The notes beneath the pieces are model-generated. The model was not told the DNA's origin and ran no database searches. It was given only the letters and a program-made list of their open reading frames with translations. A program made the translations under genes and the position numbers. DNA of 43,942 nt from Thermocladium sp. (lineage in GTDB: Archaea; Thermoproteota; Thermoprotei; Thermoproteales; Thermocladiaceae): assembly GCA_023269935.1 (NCBI GenBank), contig JAGDXC010000004.1, forward strand, positions 1-43,942, written 5' to 3'. Every line of letters begins with the position of its first letter. Positions within the stretch are counted from its first letter, which is position 1. Shown piece by piece: positions 8,079-16,550 of the stretch.

Positions 8079-8127
8079 TATAAAACGAATGATGAACTTC
8101 GCCCTTCAAGGTGGGGAGGAGGTCAGA
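8079..8127 (+). repeat. Short terminal-like copy of the dispersed element
   Basis: It starts TATAAAACGAATGATGAACT, enters the hairpin GCCCTTCAAGGTGGGG and ends AGGAGGTCAGA. The start matches the beginning of the copy at 98-140 (minus), and the GGAGGAGGTCAG end matches the last bases of the long copy at 41596-41776. It looks like the two ends of the element joined, or a solo right end of an IS200/IS605-type element. Confidence 0.5.
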
Positions 8128-8520
8128 TTAGAGATATTGGAGTTAAGGAGGCTTCGATAGAATGACTATAAACCCCGTTTACGATAGATATTCAATTCTA
8201 TATTTTCCAATCTATCTCAAATACTACTCGCCGATTAACCTATGAAGTGAGAAAATATTGCTTAATTCCCTTTAAATACTGGGGATGTGCATGAAGTAGT
8301 TGCCATAAATGGTACCCCATTAAGTCTTCTCCCTTCATGTATGGGAGTCGATATTTTTCAATTTCTATATACTAAATTAATGTTAAGTTATGTTGGAGAC
8401 TCGATTGGATTTGTAATGGCCTTTTTAACGTGAATGAGTGATGCTAAGAACATTGAGAAGCAATTGTAATTGGTGCCCAATCCGGCTCAAGTTTTTAACT
8501 GAATGTGATCTATCATTCAA
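8128..8520 (+). other. Non-coding stretch upstream of the secretion-type cluster
   Basis: About 390 bp of A/T-rich sequence without a convincing gene or RNA. The only recognisable signal is a TATA-like GTTTTTAACT at 8491-8500, 26 nt before the ATG at 8521. Confidence 0.6.
8490..8500 (+). promoter_or_regulatory. TATA-like box of the first secretion ATPase gene
   Basis: AGTTTTTAACT is centred about 26 nt before the ATG at 8521, consistent with leaderless transcription of the two-gene unit 8521-10802. Confidence 0.5.
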
Positions 8521-9792
8521 ATGCTTTGGAGAAACAATGGAAACGGTTTAGGCGCTATAGTTGAGTCAATTATCATTAAGTGTTGTGGACTTGAAACTAA
8601 TATAAGTGTTAGGGCAGTTGGTTCAACTTACCTTATTCAACTAAGCGATGATGATGTGCCGGACATAGATGTTAATGAGCTGCATAAAAGGGCATTAAGA
8701 GGCAAGGGCATTCAGAAAGCTGCTAAGTCGCTTAAAATAGAGTTGACGCCACGGTTGTTAGGAGCATATGAGAGGTGGAGCAAGCATTATGGTGCCTTGA
8801 CTCCCCTTCTTCTTTACTCTAAACTAACCGATATTTACATTAATAATAGAATAATGGTTCGCCACTCTGATTATGGCTTGGTGGAGGTTAATATAGAGGT
8901 CTCTGAGCAAGATATTAACTATCTATTGAAGAGAATAAGTTCCAGATGCAGGACGCCGATAACATCATATCAACCAATGATATCCGTAGCCGATGAGGAG
9001 TACGGCATACGCGTATCGGTCACAATGCCTCCGGTGGGTGGACCTGCCATACATATTAGAATAATGCCGCGTAAGCCATGGACCCTTCCGTGCCTAGTCA
9101 ATAATGGAATGATAACTGCGCGAGATGCTGCCATTCTGTGGCAATTATTTGAGGATAAGGTACCCCTTCTAATAGTTGGCCCAATAGGCTCCGGTAAAAC
9201 AAGCCTAGCCAATGCCATAGCTTTTATGGGCAATCCATCGCTGTTCATGGCGCTAATAATGGATGTGGATGAGATGAACCTACCGAATCACTTGGTGTAT
9301 AAATTAATGGAAAGGAAATCATTTGGCTTGGGCGTTAAATCCATATCCAAGGATGATCTGATAACCCAAGCATTAAGGATGGGGGTTGATTATATAATAG
9401 TGAATGAAGTGATCACGGGAGTGGAGGCAAAGGCTTGGCTGAACGCCGTGACCAGTGGACATGGTGGAATAACAACATTCCATGCCGGCAATGCAATTGA
9501 TGCAGCCAAGCGATTCTCAATAATTGCGCCAGATATAGGGGGCATATTGAAACGCATAGCAATAATTGAAACCAACATAATCGATGTAGTGGATGAATCC
9601 GGCGGCGTCTCCGTTAATCGTAGATTGAGGGTGGTCAAATCCGTAATTCATGATCATGATTTAGATGCAGGAAAAATAGATGTAAAAACCGAGATAATTA
9701 GGGGCTTAGTGGGTTATGATGCGAACTCGATAATAGGGACAGTGAAGAATTACTATTCAAATCCGACTGAATTAATGAGGGATGCCAAGTGA
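8521..9792 (+). CDS. Diverged type II/IV secretion-type ATPase
   Basis: A 423-residue VirB11/GspE-type ATPase. The N-domain (about 75-185) contains LTDIYINNRIMVRHSDYG and ISVADEEYGIRVSV. The Walker A GPIGSGKTS is near 220-228, the Walker B region reads DYIIVNEVITGVEA, and SGHGGITTFHAGNA is the His box. Compared with the second ATPase at 11115, the Walker B is less canonical (DYLIVGEVRGEE there) and the Asp-box region reads IMDVDEMNLPNHL, having lost the EEVPE pattern. It may be a specialised or weaker motor. Its stop overlaps the start of the next gene by 4 nt (GTGA), so both are translated from one mRNA. Confidence 0.85.
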   Translation: MLWRNNGNGLGAIVESIIIKCCGLETNISVRAVGSTYLIQLSDDDVPDIDVNELHKRALRGKGIQKAAKSLKIELTPRLLGAYERWSKHYGALTPLLLYSKLTDIYINNRIMVRHSDYGLVEVNIEVSEQDINYLLKRISSRCRTPITSYQPMISVADEEYGIRVSVTMPPVGGPAIHIRIMPRKPWTLPCLVNNGMITARDAAILWQLFEDKVPLLIVGPIGSGKTSLANAIAFMGNPSLFMALIMDVDEMNLPNHLVYKLMERKSFGLGVKSISKDDLITQALRMGVDYIIVNEVITGVEAKAWLNAVTSGHGGITTFHAGNAIDAAKRFSIIAPDIGGILKRIAIIETNIIDVVDESGGVSVNRRLRVVKSVIHDHDLDAGKIDVKTEIIRGLVGYDANSIIGTVKNYYSNPTELMRDAK

Positions 9793-10802
9793 AGCTAAGG
9801 GAATTGATTGATTATTCAATCTTCGTATTGATATCGCCGCTCCTGGGAACCAGCGGCGCAATAAAGATAATTAATGATGAATCATGGAACAAAATGGAGG
9901 AGGGCGACGCGGGAAGCGGATTCAAGGCGGAGCTCTACAGGGCAGCGATTAATTATGAGCAAGCCGGCACAGGCGCTGATAGTTCCTTTGAATTCTTGAA
10001 TAATGCCCTTAGAATTAATCTGGAGAAGACCAGACGAGATGCCGGCGAGGCATTATCCTCCGTGTTAATGGTGGTTATTGGATTATCTATATCCATGATA
10101 TTGACAATGCTATTAGGCGGCTCATCAATATTCTTTCCCATTATGCTGCTTGCCATGATACCATTAATCCATTACTTTCAGGTAGAGGTAACCAAGTATG
10201 ATTATACATTACCATCCATTCTTGGAGCCGTAGTTGGCATAACCACATTACTGATAACAAAAAATTACTCTTACTCTCTAATTGCTGGTTCCATAGCATT
10301 CTCAGGTCCATATATAGCTCAATTCAAGCGAAGCTTCATATTTATTGGACCAATCAAATCCGCAGTAATGAATTCCTTCAATGAATTAATGTGGAGCCCC
10401 GACCCAACACCGCTGCCAACTGGGACTTTAATTGGAGAAGAGTTCGAGAGACTATTCGAAGCTGCGAGAACCATAGGTGCACCTCTATTCCTATCCAAAG
10501 TGAATAGGGTAGTCTATGACATGCTTTCTTGGATTGAGGATAATAATAGGACCCTCTTGCTTTATGGCTTAGTTATACCAATACCATACATATTGCTATG
10601 TATGGTAACTAGGATCTTGGCGATCAATGTAATTCCAATGCAAGGTCCATTCCCCATACTTCCATCACTGAATAAATCGAGGGAAGCATTAATGATGGAT
10701 GGCATAGTATCATCCATTTTGACCGGAAAATCCATTCATAGCATTGGAGTAGGTATAATGCTTATACCAATCTTCATAGCTGCACAGATTGTCATTGCCT
10801 AA
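9789..10802 (+). CDS. Membrane protein, probable T2SS F/TadC-like platform
   Basis: A 337-residue protein starting at a GTG that overlaps the preceding ATPase stop. After a mostly helical soluble segment (about 35-85), two or three membrane helices lie around 88-135 and more around 140-180; a second soluble helical segment (about 185-245) is followed by helices near 250-275 and 310-337. This arrangement of cytoplasmic helical blocks between membrane helices resembles FlaJ/TadB-C platform proteins, and the overlap with an ATPase gene supports that role. I see no unmistakable T2SF signature, so the assignment rests on topology and context. Confidence 0.55.
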   Translation: MKLRELIDYSIFVLISPLLGTSGAIKIINDESWNKMEEGDAGSGFKAELYRAAINYEQAGTGADSSFEFLNNALRINLEKTRRDAGEALSSVLMVVIGLSISMILTMLLGGSSIFFPIMLLAMIPLIHYFQVEVTKYDYTLPSILGAVVGITTLLITKNYSYSLIAGSIAFSGPYIAQFKRSFIFIGPIKSAVMNSFNELMWSPDPTPLPTGTLIGEEFERLFEAARTIGAPLFLSKVNRVVYDMLSWIEDNNRTLLLYGLVIPIPYILLCMVTRILAINVIPMQGPFPILPSLNKSREALMMDGIVSSILTGKSIHSIGVGIMLIPIFIAAQIVIA

Positions 10803-11114
10803 GTCTTGTTTATTTCTCGAATTATATATTTCCTTAGGAACATGCATTGAGGAACCCCTTTGGCTAAATTCATGGTCATAAACGCATTAGATCTCCCTCT
10901 CCTACATCTTTCGCTTTAGGAGCAATAACTTTCTATTATTAATGGCTTCAATTTATTTCAGTGAACCAGCCTTTATTTACTGCACCTGTAAAATTCCAGC
11001 ATTAGGCTGCAAATATGGAATTCATTATTAACCGGCTTTCCCTGAAGTAAGAAAAAATAGACGGGTGCCTAGACCCAATAAGTAAGTTTTTAAAGAATAG
11101 CGAAACAGATCAAT
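10803..11114 (+). other. Intergenic region between the two secretion-type gene units
   Basis: About 310 bp without a convincing gene. I looked for a short pilin with a class III signal peptide on both strands and did not find one. The TATA-like GTTTTTAAAG at 11086-11095 is the only clear signal. Confidence 0.6.
11086..11095 (+). promoter_or_regulatory. TATA-like box of the second secretion ATPase gene
   Basis: GTTTTTAAAG is centred about 25 nt before the GTG at 11115, which favours that GTG; the ATG at 11113 is out of frame. Confidence 0.5.
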
Positions 11115-12629
11115 GTGCCTGCCAGTAGTGGATTTAAATTGGATGAAATGAAGCCCAATTTTAGGGAAATAAGGAGGTATCCCCTCGTTGAGCCATTTGC
11201 TAGTGCAATAATAGCTGAGGATGAAGAGACCGGAGAATTAATGTATTACCTTGTGGAGCAATCCTTAACTAAGAAAGAGAACGAAATCTATAATTCAATC
11301 TATAAATTAGTAATGATGGAATTGCCGCCTCCAGCCGACATAAAGAAGCTTGACAATCCACGTAATGTATTAGGTAGGGAAATAAAGAGAATACTTGATA
11401 GGTATAGGGGATTAATTAGAGGGACTAGGATAGATCTTAACAAGATGGCATATCACATGGAGAAGGACCTGCTTGGGTTTGGCCCCATAGATGCCGTAAT
11501 GAAGGATGAGAACATAGAGGATATTTCAGCCGATGGCGTTGGGGTCCCTATCTTCATCTTCCATAAGGATTACGAAACTATTCCAACTAATATAATACCA
11601 ATGGATGCACAGGCATTAGATGACTTCGTATCGAAACTGATACACATGGCTGGAAAACACGTGTCGGTTGCCGCTCCCATAGTTGATGCACAATTACCAG
11701 ATGGTTCCAGGATAGCCATAACATACAAGCAAGAAGTCTCGCCTGGCGGCAGCACATTCACCATAAGGAAGTTTAAGGCCACTCCAATAACATTTACTCA
11801 ATTAATAAAGTCGCATAATATTTCGCCGGAGATAGCGGCTTACTTCTGGTTAATGCTTGATAATCACAAGTCATTCCTGGTCCTAGGGGTCACGGGAGCA
11901 GGGAAAACAACGTTCTTGAACGCAATGGCAACCTTCCTACGGCCAAACCTAAAGATAATAACCGTGGAAGAGGTTCCTGAGGTTAGGTTGCCTCATAAGA
12001 ATTGGATAAGGCTAACGCCTCGTCTATCCTTTGGACCAGAGAAGACTAATGAGGTTACCCTCTTTGATTTAGTTAAGGCAACGCTAAGAATGAGGCCGGA
12101 TTACTTAATAGTTGGCGAGGTTAGGGGAGAAGAAACATATGTGTTGTTCCAAGCAGTGAATACTGGACACGGTGGTGTATCAACAATGCATGCCGAGGAC
12201 TTCACCGCAGCAATAAATAGGTTGACTTCACCGCCGATGAATGTGCCGAAGGCGTACATACCTGCAATGAATATATTCGTTATGGTTAGAAGAGTGAGAG
12301 TCGGCGACCGCCTCACTAGAAGGGTCACAGAGGTCGGCGAGGTTCAGAGCGCTGATGAGGTTAGGACCGTGTTTAGGTGGGACCCAAAGAATGATGTTCA
12401 CGTATTAAGTGGCCAAAGCTTCCTTCTAAGGGAGATAGCCGAAGCAACGGGGCAAGATGAGGAAGAACTGGAGGAGGAACTGCGGAGGAGAACTAGGGTG
12501 ATTAATTGGATGGTTGAGAAGGATATGATGGACTTCCATGAAGTAGCTAGAATGATTGAGAGATACTACACTAAGCCGGAGAAGGTATTGGCTGAGGTAG
12601 AAGGTATCGCCGAGGTAGAGACCACGTGA
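11115..12629 (+). CDS. Type IV pilus/archaellum-type assembly ATPase (GspE/FlaI family)
   Basis: A 504-residue canonical secretion ATPase. The N-terminal part (1-130) is the helical region, then NIEDISADGVGVPIFIFHKD starts the conserved N2 domain. Motifs follow in order: Walker A GVTGAGKTT (258-266), Asp box EEVPEVRLPHKNW, the Arg-rich segment LTPRLSFGP, Walker B DYLIVGEVRGEE and His box TGHGGVSTMHAED. All catalytic positions appear intact. It would power assembly of a pilus-like filament or a secretion process at the membrane. It overlaps the next gene by 4 nt and has its own promoter. Confidence 0.92.
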   Translation: MPASSGFKLDEMKPNFREIRRYPLVEPFASAIIAEDEETGELMYYLVEQSLTKKENEIYNSIYKLVMMELPPPADIKKLDNPRNVLGREIKRILDRYRGLIRGTRIDLNKMAYHMEKDLLGFGPIDAVMKDENIEDISADGVGVPIFIFHKDYETIPTNIIPMDAQALDDFVSKLIHMAGKHVSVAAPIVDAQLPDGSRIAITYKQEVSPGGSTFTIRKFKATPITFTQLIKSHNISPEIAAYFWLMLDNHKSFLVLGVTGAGKTTFLNAMATFLRPNLKIITVEEVPEVRLPHKNWIRLTPRLSFGPEKTNEVTLFDLVKATLRMRPDYLIVGEVRGEETYVLFQAVNTGHGGVSTMHAEDFTAAINRLTSPPMNVPKAYIPAMNIFVMVRRVRVGDRLTRRVTEVGEVQSADEVRTVFRWDPKNDVHVLSGQSFLLREIAEATGQDEEELEEELRRRTRVINWMVEKDMMDFHEVARMIERYYTKPEKVLAEVEGIAEVETT

Positions 12630-12928
12630 TAGATGTTCAAATATTCAGTTCATTTAGCGATGTATTGAATTACTTGGAAACTAAGCGAGATAATTTATTA
12701 AAGGCTCTTGAAGTTAAGGTGGAGAACAACGACGTGCTGAATGCAGTAGATGGGTCGTTTGGGGAACTAAGCGAGACCTATAGGGATGAGATAGAGGATA
12801 TAATAAGTGACATAAACTCCATGCTTAAGAAAATAAGGACCAGTAATGATTATATTGGAATAATTATACTGGTTGAGGAGAATGGTTCGCCTAGCAGGAT
12901 ATACATGATTCCCGGTGACTTAATATGA
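12626..12928 (+). CDS. Small hypothetical protein of the secretion-type operon
   Basis: A 100-residue soluble protein that starts at a GTG overlapping the ATPase stop by 4 nt and ends overlapping the next start (ATGA), so it is firmly inside the operon. It is rich in charged helices (ETYRDEIEDIISDINSMLKKI) and ends with a beta-like pair (YIGIIILVEENGSPSRIYMI). The pattern DVQIFSSFSDVL at the start and the INSML...end segment resemble the C-terminal domain of the neighbouring membrane protein (DARIFENFDEFL, INSIL...MVIYIDGAPDKIIPLYY), suggesting a duplicated domain. I do not recognise a known family. Confidence 0.7.
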   Translation: MIDVQIFSSFSDVLNYLETKRDNLLKALEVKVENNDVLNAVDGSFGELSETYRDEIEDIISDINSMLKKIRTSNDYIGIIILVEENGSPSRIYMIPGDLI

Positions 12929-13647
12929 TGCAATACACTATGCTTCTACCCTTCATAGCTATATTCACGGCATTATTCATAATAGGCGTAACCAGGTTAC
13001 CCCTCGCATTCACGGGGCTAGTCATGGCTGCAATAGCTATAATACTAGGTGTTGCTTCTTTTATTTATCGCCCGGCGATGCCTTACCTTGGATTATTAAT
13101 AGGGGTACCCGTTGGTTATGGTTTCTCGTTTCTAATGGATAAGCTAGGCATAAATAATCCACTTAAGTTGCAGTCGAAGCAAGTTCCTGAAAATAATGGA
13201 AAGAGACGAATAACTAGGAGAAAGAGGAGGGATCATAAGTCAATATATGTATCGGAAACGACGGGCCACGTAACTGATGCACGCATATTCGAGAATTTCG
13301 ATGAATTCCTTCAATCAATAAGTATGACTCCTGCACTAAATACCGTACTTGAATACATCAGGAAGATTTCGATAATTAAGAATGAACTCGCGCAGCAACA
13401 GGTACTGGTTTATGAAGTTGGTAAGAACCAACATGAATTTATACAGTTAGTGGATGCCGACTCAATAGATGAGGTCAATGATGTAATCCAGAGAGCAATA
13501 CGGGATAGAGTAATGGTGAGCAATAAGATAAACTCTATTCTAAGTAACAAGGAGACCATCAAGGAAATAATAGGTGGGCGATTCATGGTAATATACATAG
13601 ATGGAGCGCCAGACAAGATAATCCCACTGTATTATAACCAGGAATGA
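12925..13647 (+). CDS. Membrane protein with C-terminal soluble domain, secretion-type operon
   Basis: A 240-residue protein. Residues 1-75 contain three hydrophobic helices (PFIAIFTALFIIGV, AFTGLVMAAIAIILGVASFI, YLGLLIGVPVGYGFSFLM). A basic stretch follows (GKRRITRRKRRDHK near 92-105), which would lie in the cytoplasm, then a soluble domain of about 130 residues. It overlaps the preceding small gene by 4 nt. It replaces the usual platform gene expected after such an ATPase and is too short for one. I do not recognise the family. Confidence 0.75.
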   Translation: MMQYTMLLPFIAIFTALFIIGVTRLPLAFTGLVMAAIAIILGVASFIYRPAMPYLGLLIGVPVGYGFSFLMDKLGINNPLKLQSKQVPENNGKRRITRRKRRDHKSIYVSETTGHVTDARIFENFDEFLQSISMTPALNTVLEYIRKISIIKNELAQQQVLVYEVGKNQHEFIQLVDADSIDEVNDVIQRAIRDRVMVSNKINSILSNKETIKEIIGGRFMVIYIDGAPDKIIPLYYNQE

Positions 13648-13678
13648 ACCAATAACGACCATTAGTTCTGTGTATATC

Positions 13679-13688
13679 ATTTTAATAG
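13679..13688 (+). promoter_or_regulatory. TATA-like box of the M16 peptidase gene
   Basis: ATTTTAATAG is centred about 27 nt before the ATG at 13711, suggesting that the peptidase has its own promoter separate from the secretion-type operon. Confidence 0.45.
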
Positions 13689-13710
13689 GAGAAACTTATT
13701 GCTGTAATCG

Positions 13711-14892
13711 ATGAAGCTGGATAATGGTGTTGAGATCTCCATAGATAAGGTAGAGTCACGTGTAGTGGCTATAGCCGTGGGGGTTGGGGTTGGATCAATA
13801 TATGAGGAACCAAGCCAGAGGGGCATTAGTCACTTATTAGAGCATATGATGTTTAAATCAAATAAGTGGATTAGAGGAGAGGATTTGGACATGATGATAG
13901 AGGGACTTGGAGGCATGGCAAATGCATTCACGGGCAGAGATTACACAATATATGTATTCGAGGCACTGCAGGAGAGTGCACCTCAACTGATAGATATAGC
14001 ATGCAGGATGATGATTAACGATACGTATCAATTAGATGAATTCATGAATGAGCGAAACATTGTCCTCTCCGAGATCGAACTGCGGGATGAGAACCCCAGT
14101 TCCCGCATATGGGATTTAGGCATATTATCGTTATTTGGCAAAAGTGATATGGGGGACCCAGTCACTGGGTATCATGAAACGGTGGAGGCGATAACGCTTC
14201 AGGACATGATTGAGTACAAGCTGAGGAACTATATTGGTGGCAATATTAAAATCGCACTTGTTGGTGCAGTGAATAATGATGTAATAAAGGCCGCTACCGA
14301 TTGCTTCTCCAAGATTGCTCCAGGTAAACCCGTTTTGAAGACGCCTTCACTTGGATCCCCCAGTGACTTGAGCATTAAGAGTAATGGAGATGGGGCATAC
14401 GTCTCGTTCTCAATATCCATGCCAAATGGGGATCCCGTAGATACGTATCTTAGACTGGCATTAATTGAGTTCCAATTATCAGATGGAGCATCATCCTTGC
14501 TTTTTAGAAATCTTCGAAACAAGGGTCTAGCCTACTCATTTGACGTGGATTGGGAACTATTTCCAGGTATTGCTTACCTTCAAACCGTGGTTGAAGCAAT
14601 TGAGCCTGAAAAACTTGACCTAGTCATGAATCAGCTTCAATACGTTATACTTAACTTACAAGACCTAGTGAACAAAGAGTACTTGAATCAACGTAGAAAG
14701 TATTTAGAGTACGTGTCGGCATCATCTCTTAGAAACATTTTTGATAGGGCATATGCTAATTCTTACTTCATGATAAAGGGATTACCCTTCGATATGCCCA
14801 GCTATGTGGAAGCACTGGTTCCCGCGTACTGGGGGCTGGATAAGTACATGGTTAAACCATTGTGGAAATCCATGGCTGTCATAGCACCATAA
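13711..14892 (+). CDS. M16-family zinc peptidase
   Basis: A 393-residue protein with the inverted zinc motif HxxEH (HLLEHMMFKS; His41, Glu44, His45), followed by NAFTGRDYTIYVFEAL and, about 75 residues on, the Glu-rich helix NERNIVLSEIELRDENPS that supplies the third ligand. The second half (MPNGDPVDTYLRLALIEFQL...SSLLFRNLRNKGLAYSFDVDW) contains the R/Y motif of the inactive-type repeat (RNKGLAY), so one chain holds both halves of the clamshell. It is about the length of short processing-protease-like members. It follows the secretion-type operon by 63 bp but has its own promoter. Confidence 0.93.
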   Translation: MKLDNGVEISIDKVESRVVAIAVGVGVGSIYEEPSQRGISHLLEHMMFKSNKWIRGEDLDMMIEGLGGMANAFTGRDYTIYVFEALQESAPQLIDIACRMMINDTYQLDEFMNERNIVLSEIELRDENPSSRIWDLGILSLFGKSDMGDPVTGYHETVEAITLQDMIEYKLRNYIGGNIKIALVGAVNNDVIKAATDCFSKIAPGKPVLKTPSLGSPSDLSIKSNGDGAYVSFSISMPNGDPVDTYLRLALIEFQLSDGASSLLFRNLRNKGLAYSFDVDWELFPGIAYLQTVVEAIEPEKLDLVMNQLQYVILNLQDLVNKEYLNQRRKYLEYVSASSLRNIFDRAYANSYFMIKGLPFDMPSYVEALVPAYWGLDKYMVKPLWKSMAVIAP

Positions 14893-14952
14893 GCCCCTAT
14901 TAATTAGAATTCAGTAGTTAATGTTAATAACCATTAGGGGATTTGATTATTG

Positions 14953-15381
14953 ATGGGATTTAATTGCTTATTTTGTGATAAGTGTTGTTATTTTAGTAGT
15001 GAGGAGCAGTGCCCAATAGTGTTTCCTGATGAGGCGGATAGGCTTAGGTATTTAGCGGATCGGATCGGCGTATCAATTGAGTTTAAGGAATTACGAGTTA
15101 ATGGTTCTAAGATGTATAGATGGATAATAAATGGGTACTGCTCCTTCTATGATAAGGATAGAAGGATTTGCACCATACATAATGAGAAGCCATTAGCATG
15201 CAGAATGTATCCACTCCTATATAATCCAAGGACCGGTGAAGTAATTATTTCTAAGGATTGCCCATGGGTTAATGATAACCCCACTAAATTAACTCTTGAT
15301 AACTTCATTAATGAAGCTAAGGCAGTAGAGGAGGTAATATGGAGAATACATAAAGTCAAGATAGAGCTGGTCAAGAAATAA
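14953..15381 (+). CDS. YkgJ-family cysteine-cluster protein
   Basis: A 142-residue protein with the YkgJ (zinc/iron-chelating) cysteine pattern: FNCLFCDKCCYF at the N-terminus, EEQCPIVFPDEADRL, then YCSFYDKDRRICTIHNEKPLACRMYPL and a late KDCPW. These cysteines would bind an Fe-S cluster or zinc. Several family members are linked to methyl- or metal-related processes, but the function is unknown. The ATG at 14953 is preferred to the adjacent TTG at 14950. Confidence 0.85.
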   Translation: MGFNCLFCDKCCYFSSEEQCPIVFPDEADRLRYLADRIGVSIEFKELRVNGSKMYRWIINGYCSFYDKDRRICTIHNEKPLACRMYPLLYNPRTGEVIISKDCPWVNDNPTKLTLDNFINEAKAVEEVIWRIHKVKIELVKK

Positions 15382-15415
15382 AATGATTCTCTGGAAAAAT
15401 CCTGCTATAACAGAA

Positions 15416-15724
15416 TTATGGGCCTGACTTCTCATTATCAATAATGTAGAGGGGCCTAAGCGACAGAACTAATGCCTCGGCTTTCCTCATGGAGCCAGTT
15501 ACGCGCAGTGTTACCGCCGTGCTTCTCAATGATGCAACGGCTGCCCTAACCCACTTAATGCATTTCGTATTGGTTCTAATTATTAACCTGTTTTTGTATG
15601 TGGCCTTAAGCTCCATGCCGCATCTCAACCAATTTATGCCGGCTATGCTTTTCGCAGTCTCCTCTATCTCGCGATAAACTGCATTAACATCATCAAGCGT
15701 CTCTATCACTAGATACCTTGCCAA
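15416..15724 (-). CDS. Pop5/Rpp14-like RNase P protein component
   Basis: A product of about 102 residues. The second half, IKWVRAAVASLRSTAVTLRVTGSMRKA, fits the Pop5/Rpp14 pattern of an amphipathic helix, then a strand and a V-x-G-(T/S)-x-(R/K)KA turn; the N-terminal RYLVIE strand also fits. Pop5 would bind the catalytic domain of RNase P RNA. The start is TTG at 15724, placed 6 nt after a strong Shine-Dalgarno (AGGAGGTG). Upstream GTG 15733 lies inside that motif. It overlaps the end of the AGOG gene and is probably cotranscribed with it. An alternative is another small ferredoxin-like RNA-binding protein. Confidence 0.6.
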   Translation of the reverse strand: MARYLVIETLDDVNAVYREIEETAKSIAGINWLRCGMELKATYKNRLIIRTNTKCIKWVRAAVASLRSTAVTLRVTGSMRKAEALVLSLRPLYIIDNEKSGP

Positions 15725-16550
15725 TAGTGACACCTCCTTCCCTACATGACCTAGAGAACTCCAACAGTAGCTCGCGTGCTATTTTCTCCTTATTGGGAAC
15801 CATTCCCATTAATTCACTCATGGCCTTATCAATGTTAAAGTCATTATAAATCAATGCGCCACCCATAACCCACACCAAGCTATCCAGGTTAATTGCGGGA
15901 ACACCGCTGAGCTTTGAGATTTGTTCCCATATTTCTTGGACAAGGCGCTGCTTACCCATTAATACTCGAGGCTCCTCCTTGGATAAACCGCTGCAGTGAG
16001 TTATTGTTGATACGCGATAATCCACGGGTATAGGCACGCTGGGAAGCCTCTGGAATTCATGACCACATGCCCTAAATGCGTAGTAAGCCATCTTCACGGC
16101 GAATACTATTGTCTTGCTTCTCCAATCCACTTCTAAGGCTTTTCCCAATCGCCCAGCCAATTCATCCAAGTCGATACCGCAATGCATTAATTCGCTAAGC
16201 ACCTCGTCGCTGCATATTTTCCTTATCCTATTTAGTTTCGCCGCCCGTAGCCTGGCCAGGTAAGGACTTGTTGAAGCATATTCCAGGAAATCTAAGCAAG
16301 GATCCTTAATTGTTCCTTTCCTAGAGAAGTATTCACTGAAGTAGTTCCAGTGCCTTTCTCCTCGTCCAGTTAACATATAGCTAACTAATGAATTAAGTAT
16401 GGTGAGCACAGCAACTGTGCACTTATCCTTGATTGAGGCACATAACTTACTTATGGCAATGTACTGAGGATCCCTCTCCTCGAATCCCTTAATCGTGTCC
16501 AGCCCCATTTCTTTTATTAGCGAGGCTATCTTCTCTGCCCTACTCGACAT
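15693..16550 (-). CDS. AGOG 8-oxoguanine DNA glycosylase/lyase
   Basis: A 285-residue helical protein resembling archaeal GO glycosylase, which removes 8-oxoguanine and cuts the AP site. The strongest segment is WRSKTIVFAVKMAYYAFRACG (about 142-162), containing the Lys helix, followed by VPIPVDYRVSTITHCSGL, whose Asp is the second catalytic residue. Downstream, QEIWEQISKLSGVPAINLDSLVWVMGG matches the family end region. The length is slightly above the Pyrobaculum enzyme. It overlaps the upstream DUF126 gene by a few bases and the downstream Pop5-like gene, so all four minus-strand genes 15416-18089 may form one operon. Confidence 0.88.
   Translation of the reverse strand: MSSRAEKIASLIKEMGLDTIKGFEERDPQYIAISKLCASIKDKCTVAVLTILNSLVSYMLTGRGERHWNYFSEYFSRKGTIKDPCLDFLEYASTSPYLARLRAAKLNRIRKICSDEVLSELMHCGIDLDELAGRLGKALEVDWRSKTIVFAVKMAYYAFRACGHEFQRLPSVPIPVDYRVSTITHCSGLSKEEPRVLMGKQRLVQEIWEQISKLSGVPAINLDSLVWVMGGALIYNDFNIDKAMSELMGMVPNKEKIARELLLEFSRSCREGGVTIGKVSSDRDA
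15731..15738 (-). promoter_or_regulatory. Shine-Dalgarno deciding the Pop5-like start
   Basis: AGGAGGTG on the minus strand lies 6 nt before the TTG at 15724. It sits inside the 3' end of the AGOG coding region, typical of translational coupling in archaeal operons. Confidence 0.6.

Noticed and set aside
10803..11114. Possible pilin gene in the gap between the two secretion-type units
   Set aside because: No frame with a charged start followed by a hydrophobic helix and class III cleavage motif was found on either strand.
12626..12928. Roadblock domain in the small protein of the secretion-type operon
   Set aside because: The length and strand pattern were superficially similar, but the core roadblock glycine/hydrophobic pattern is missing.
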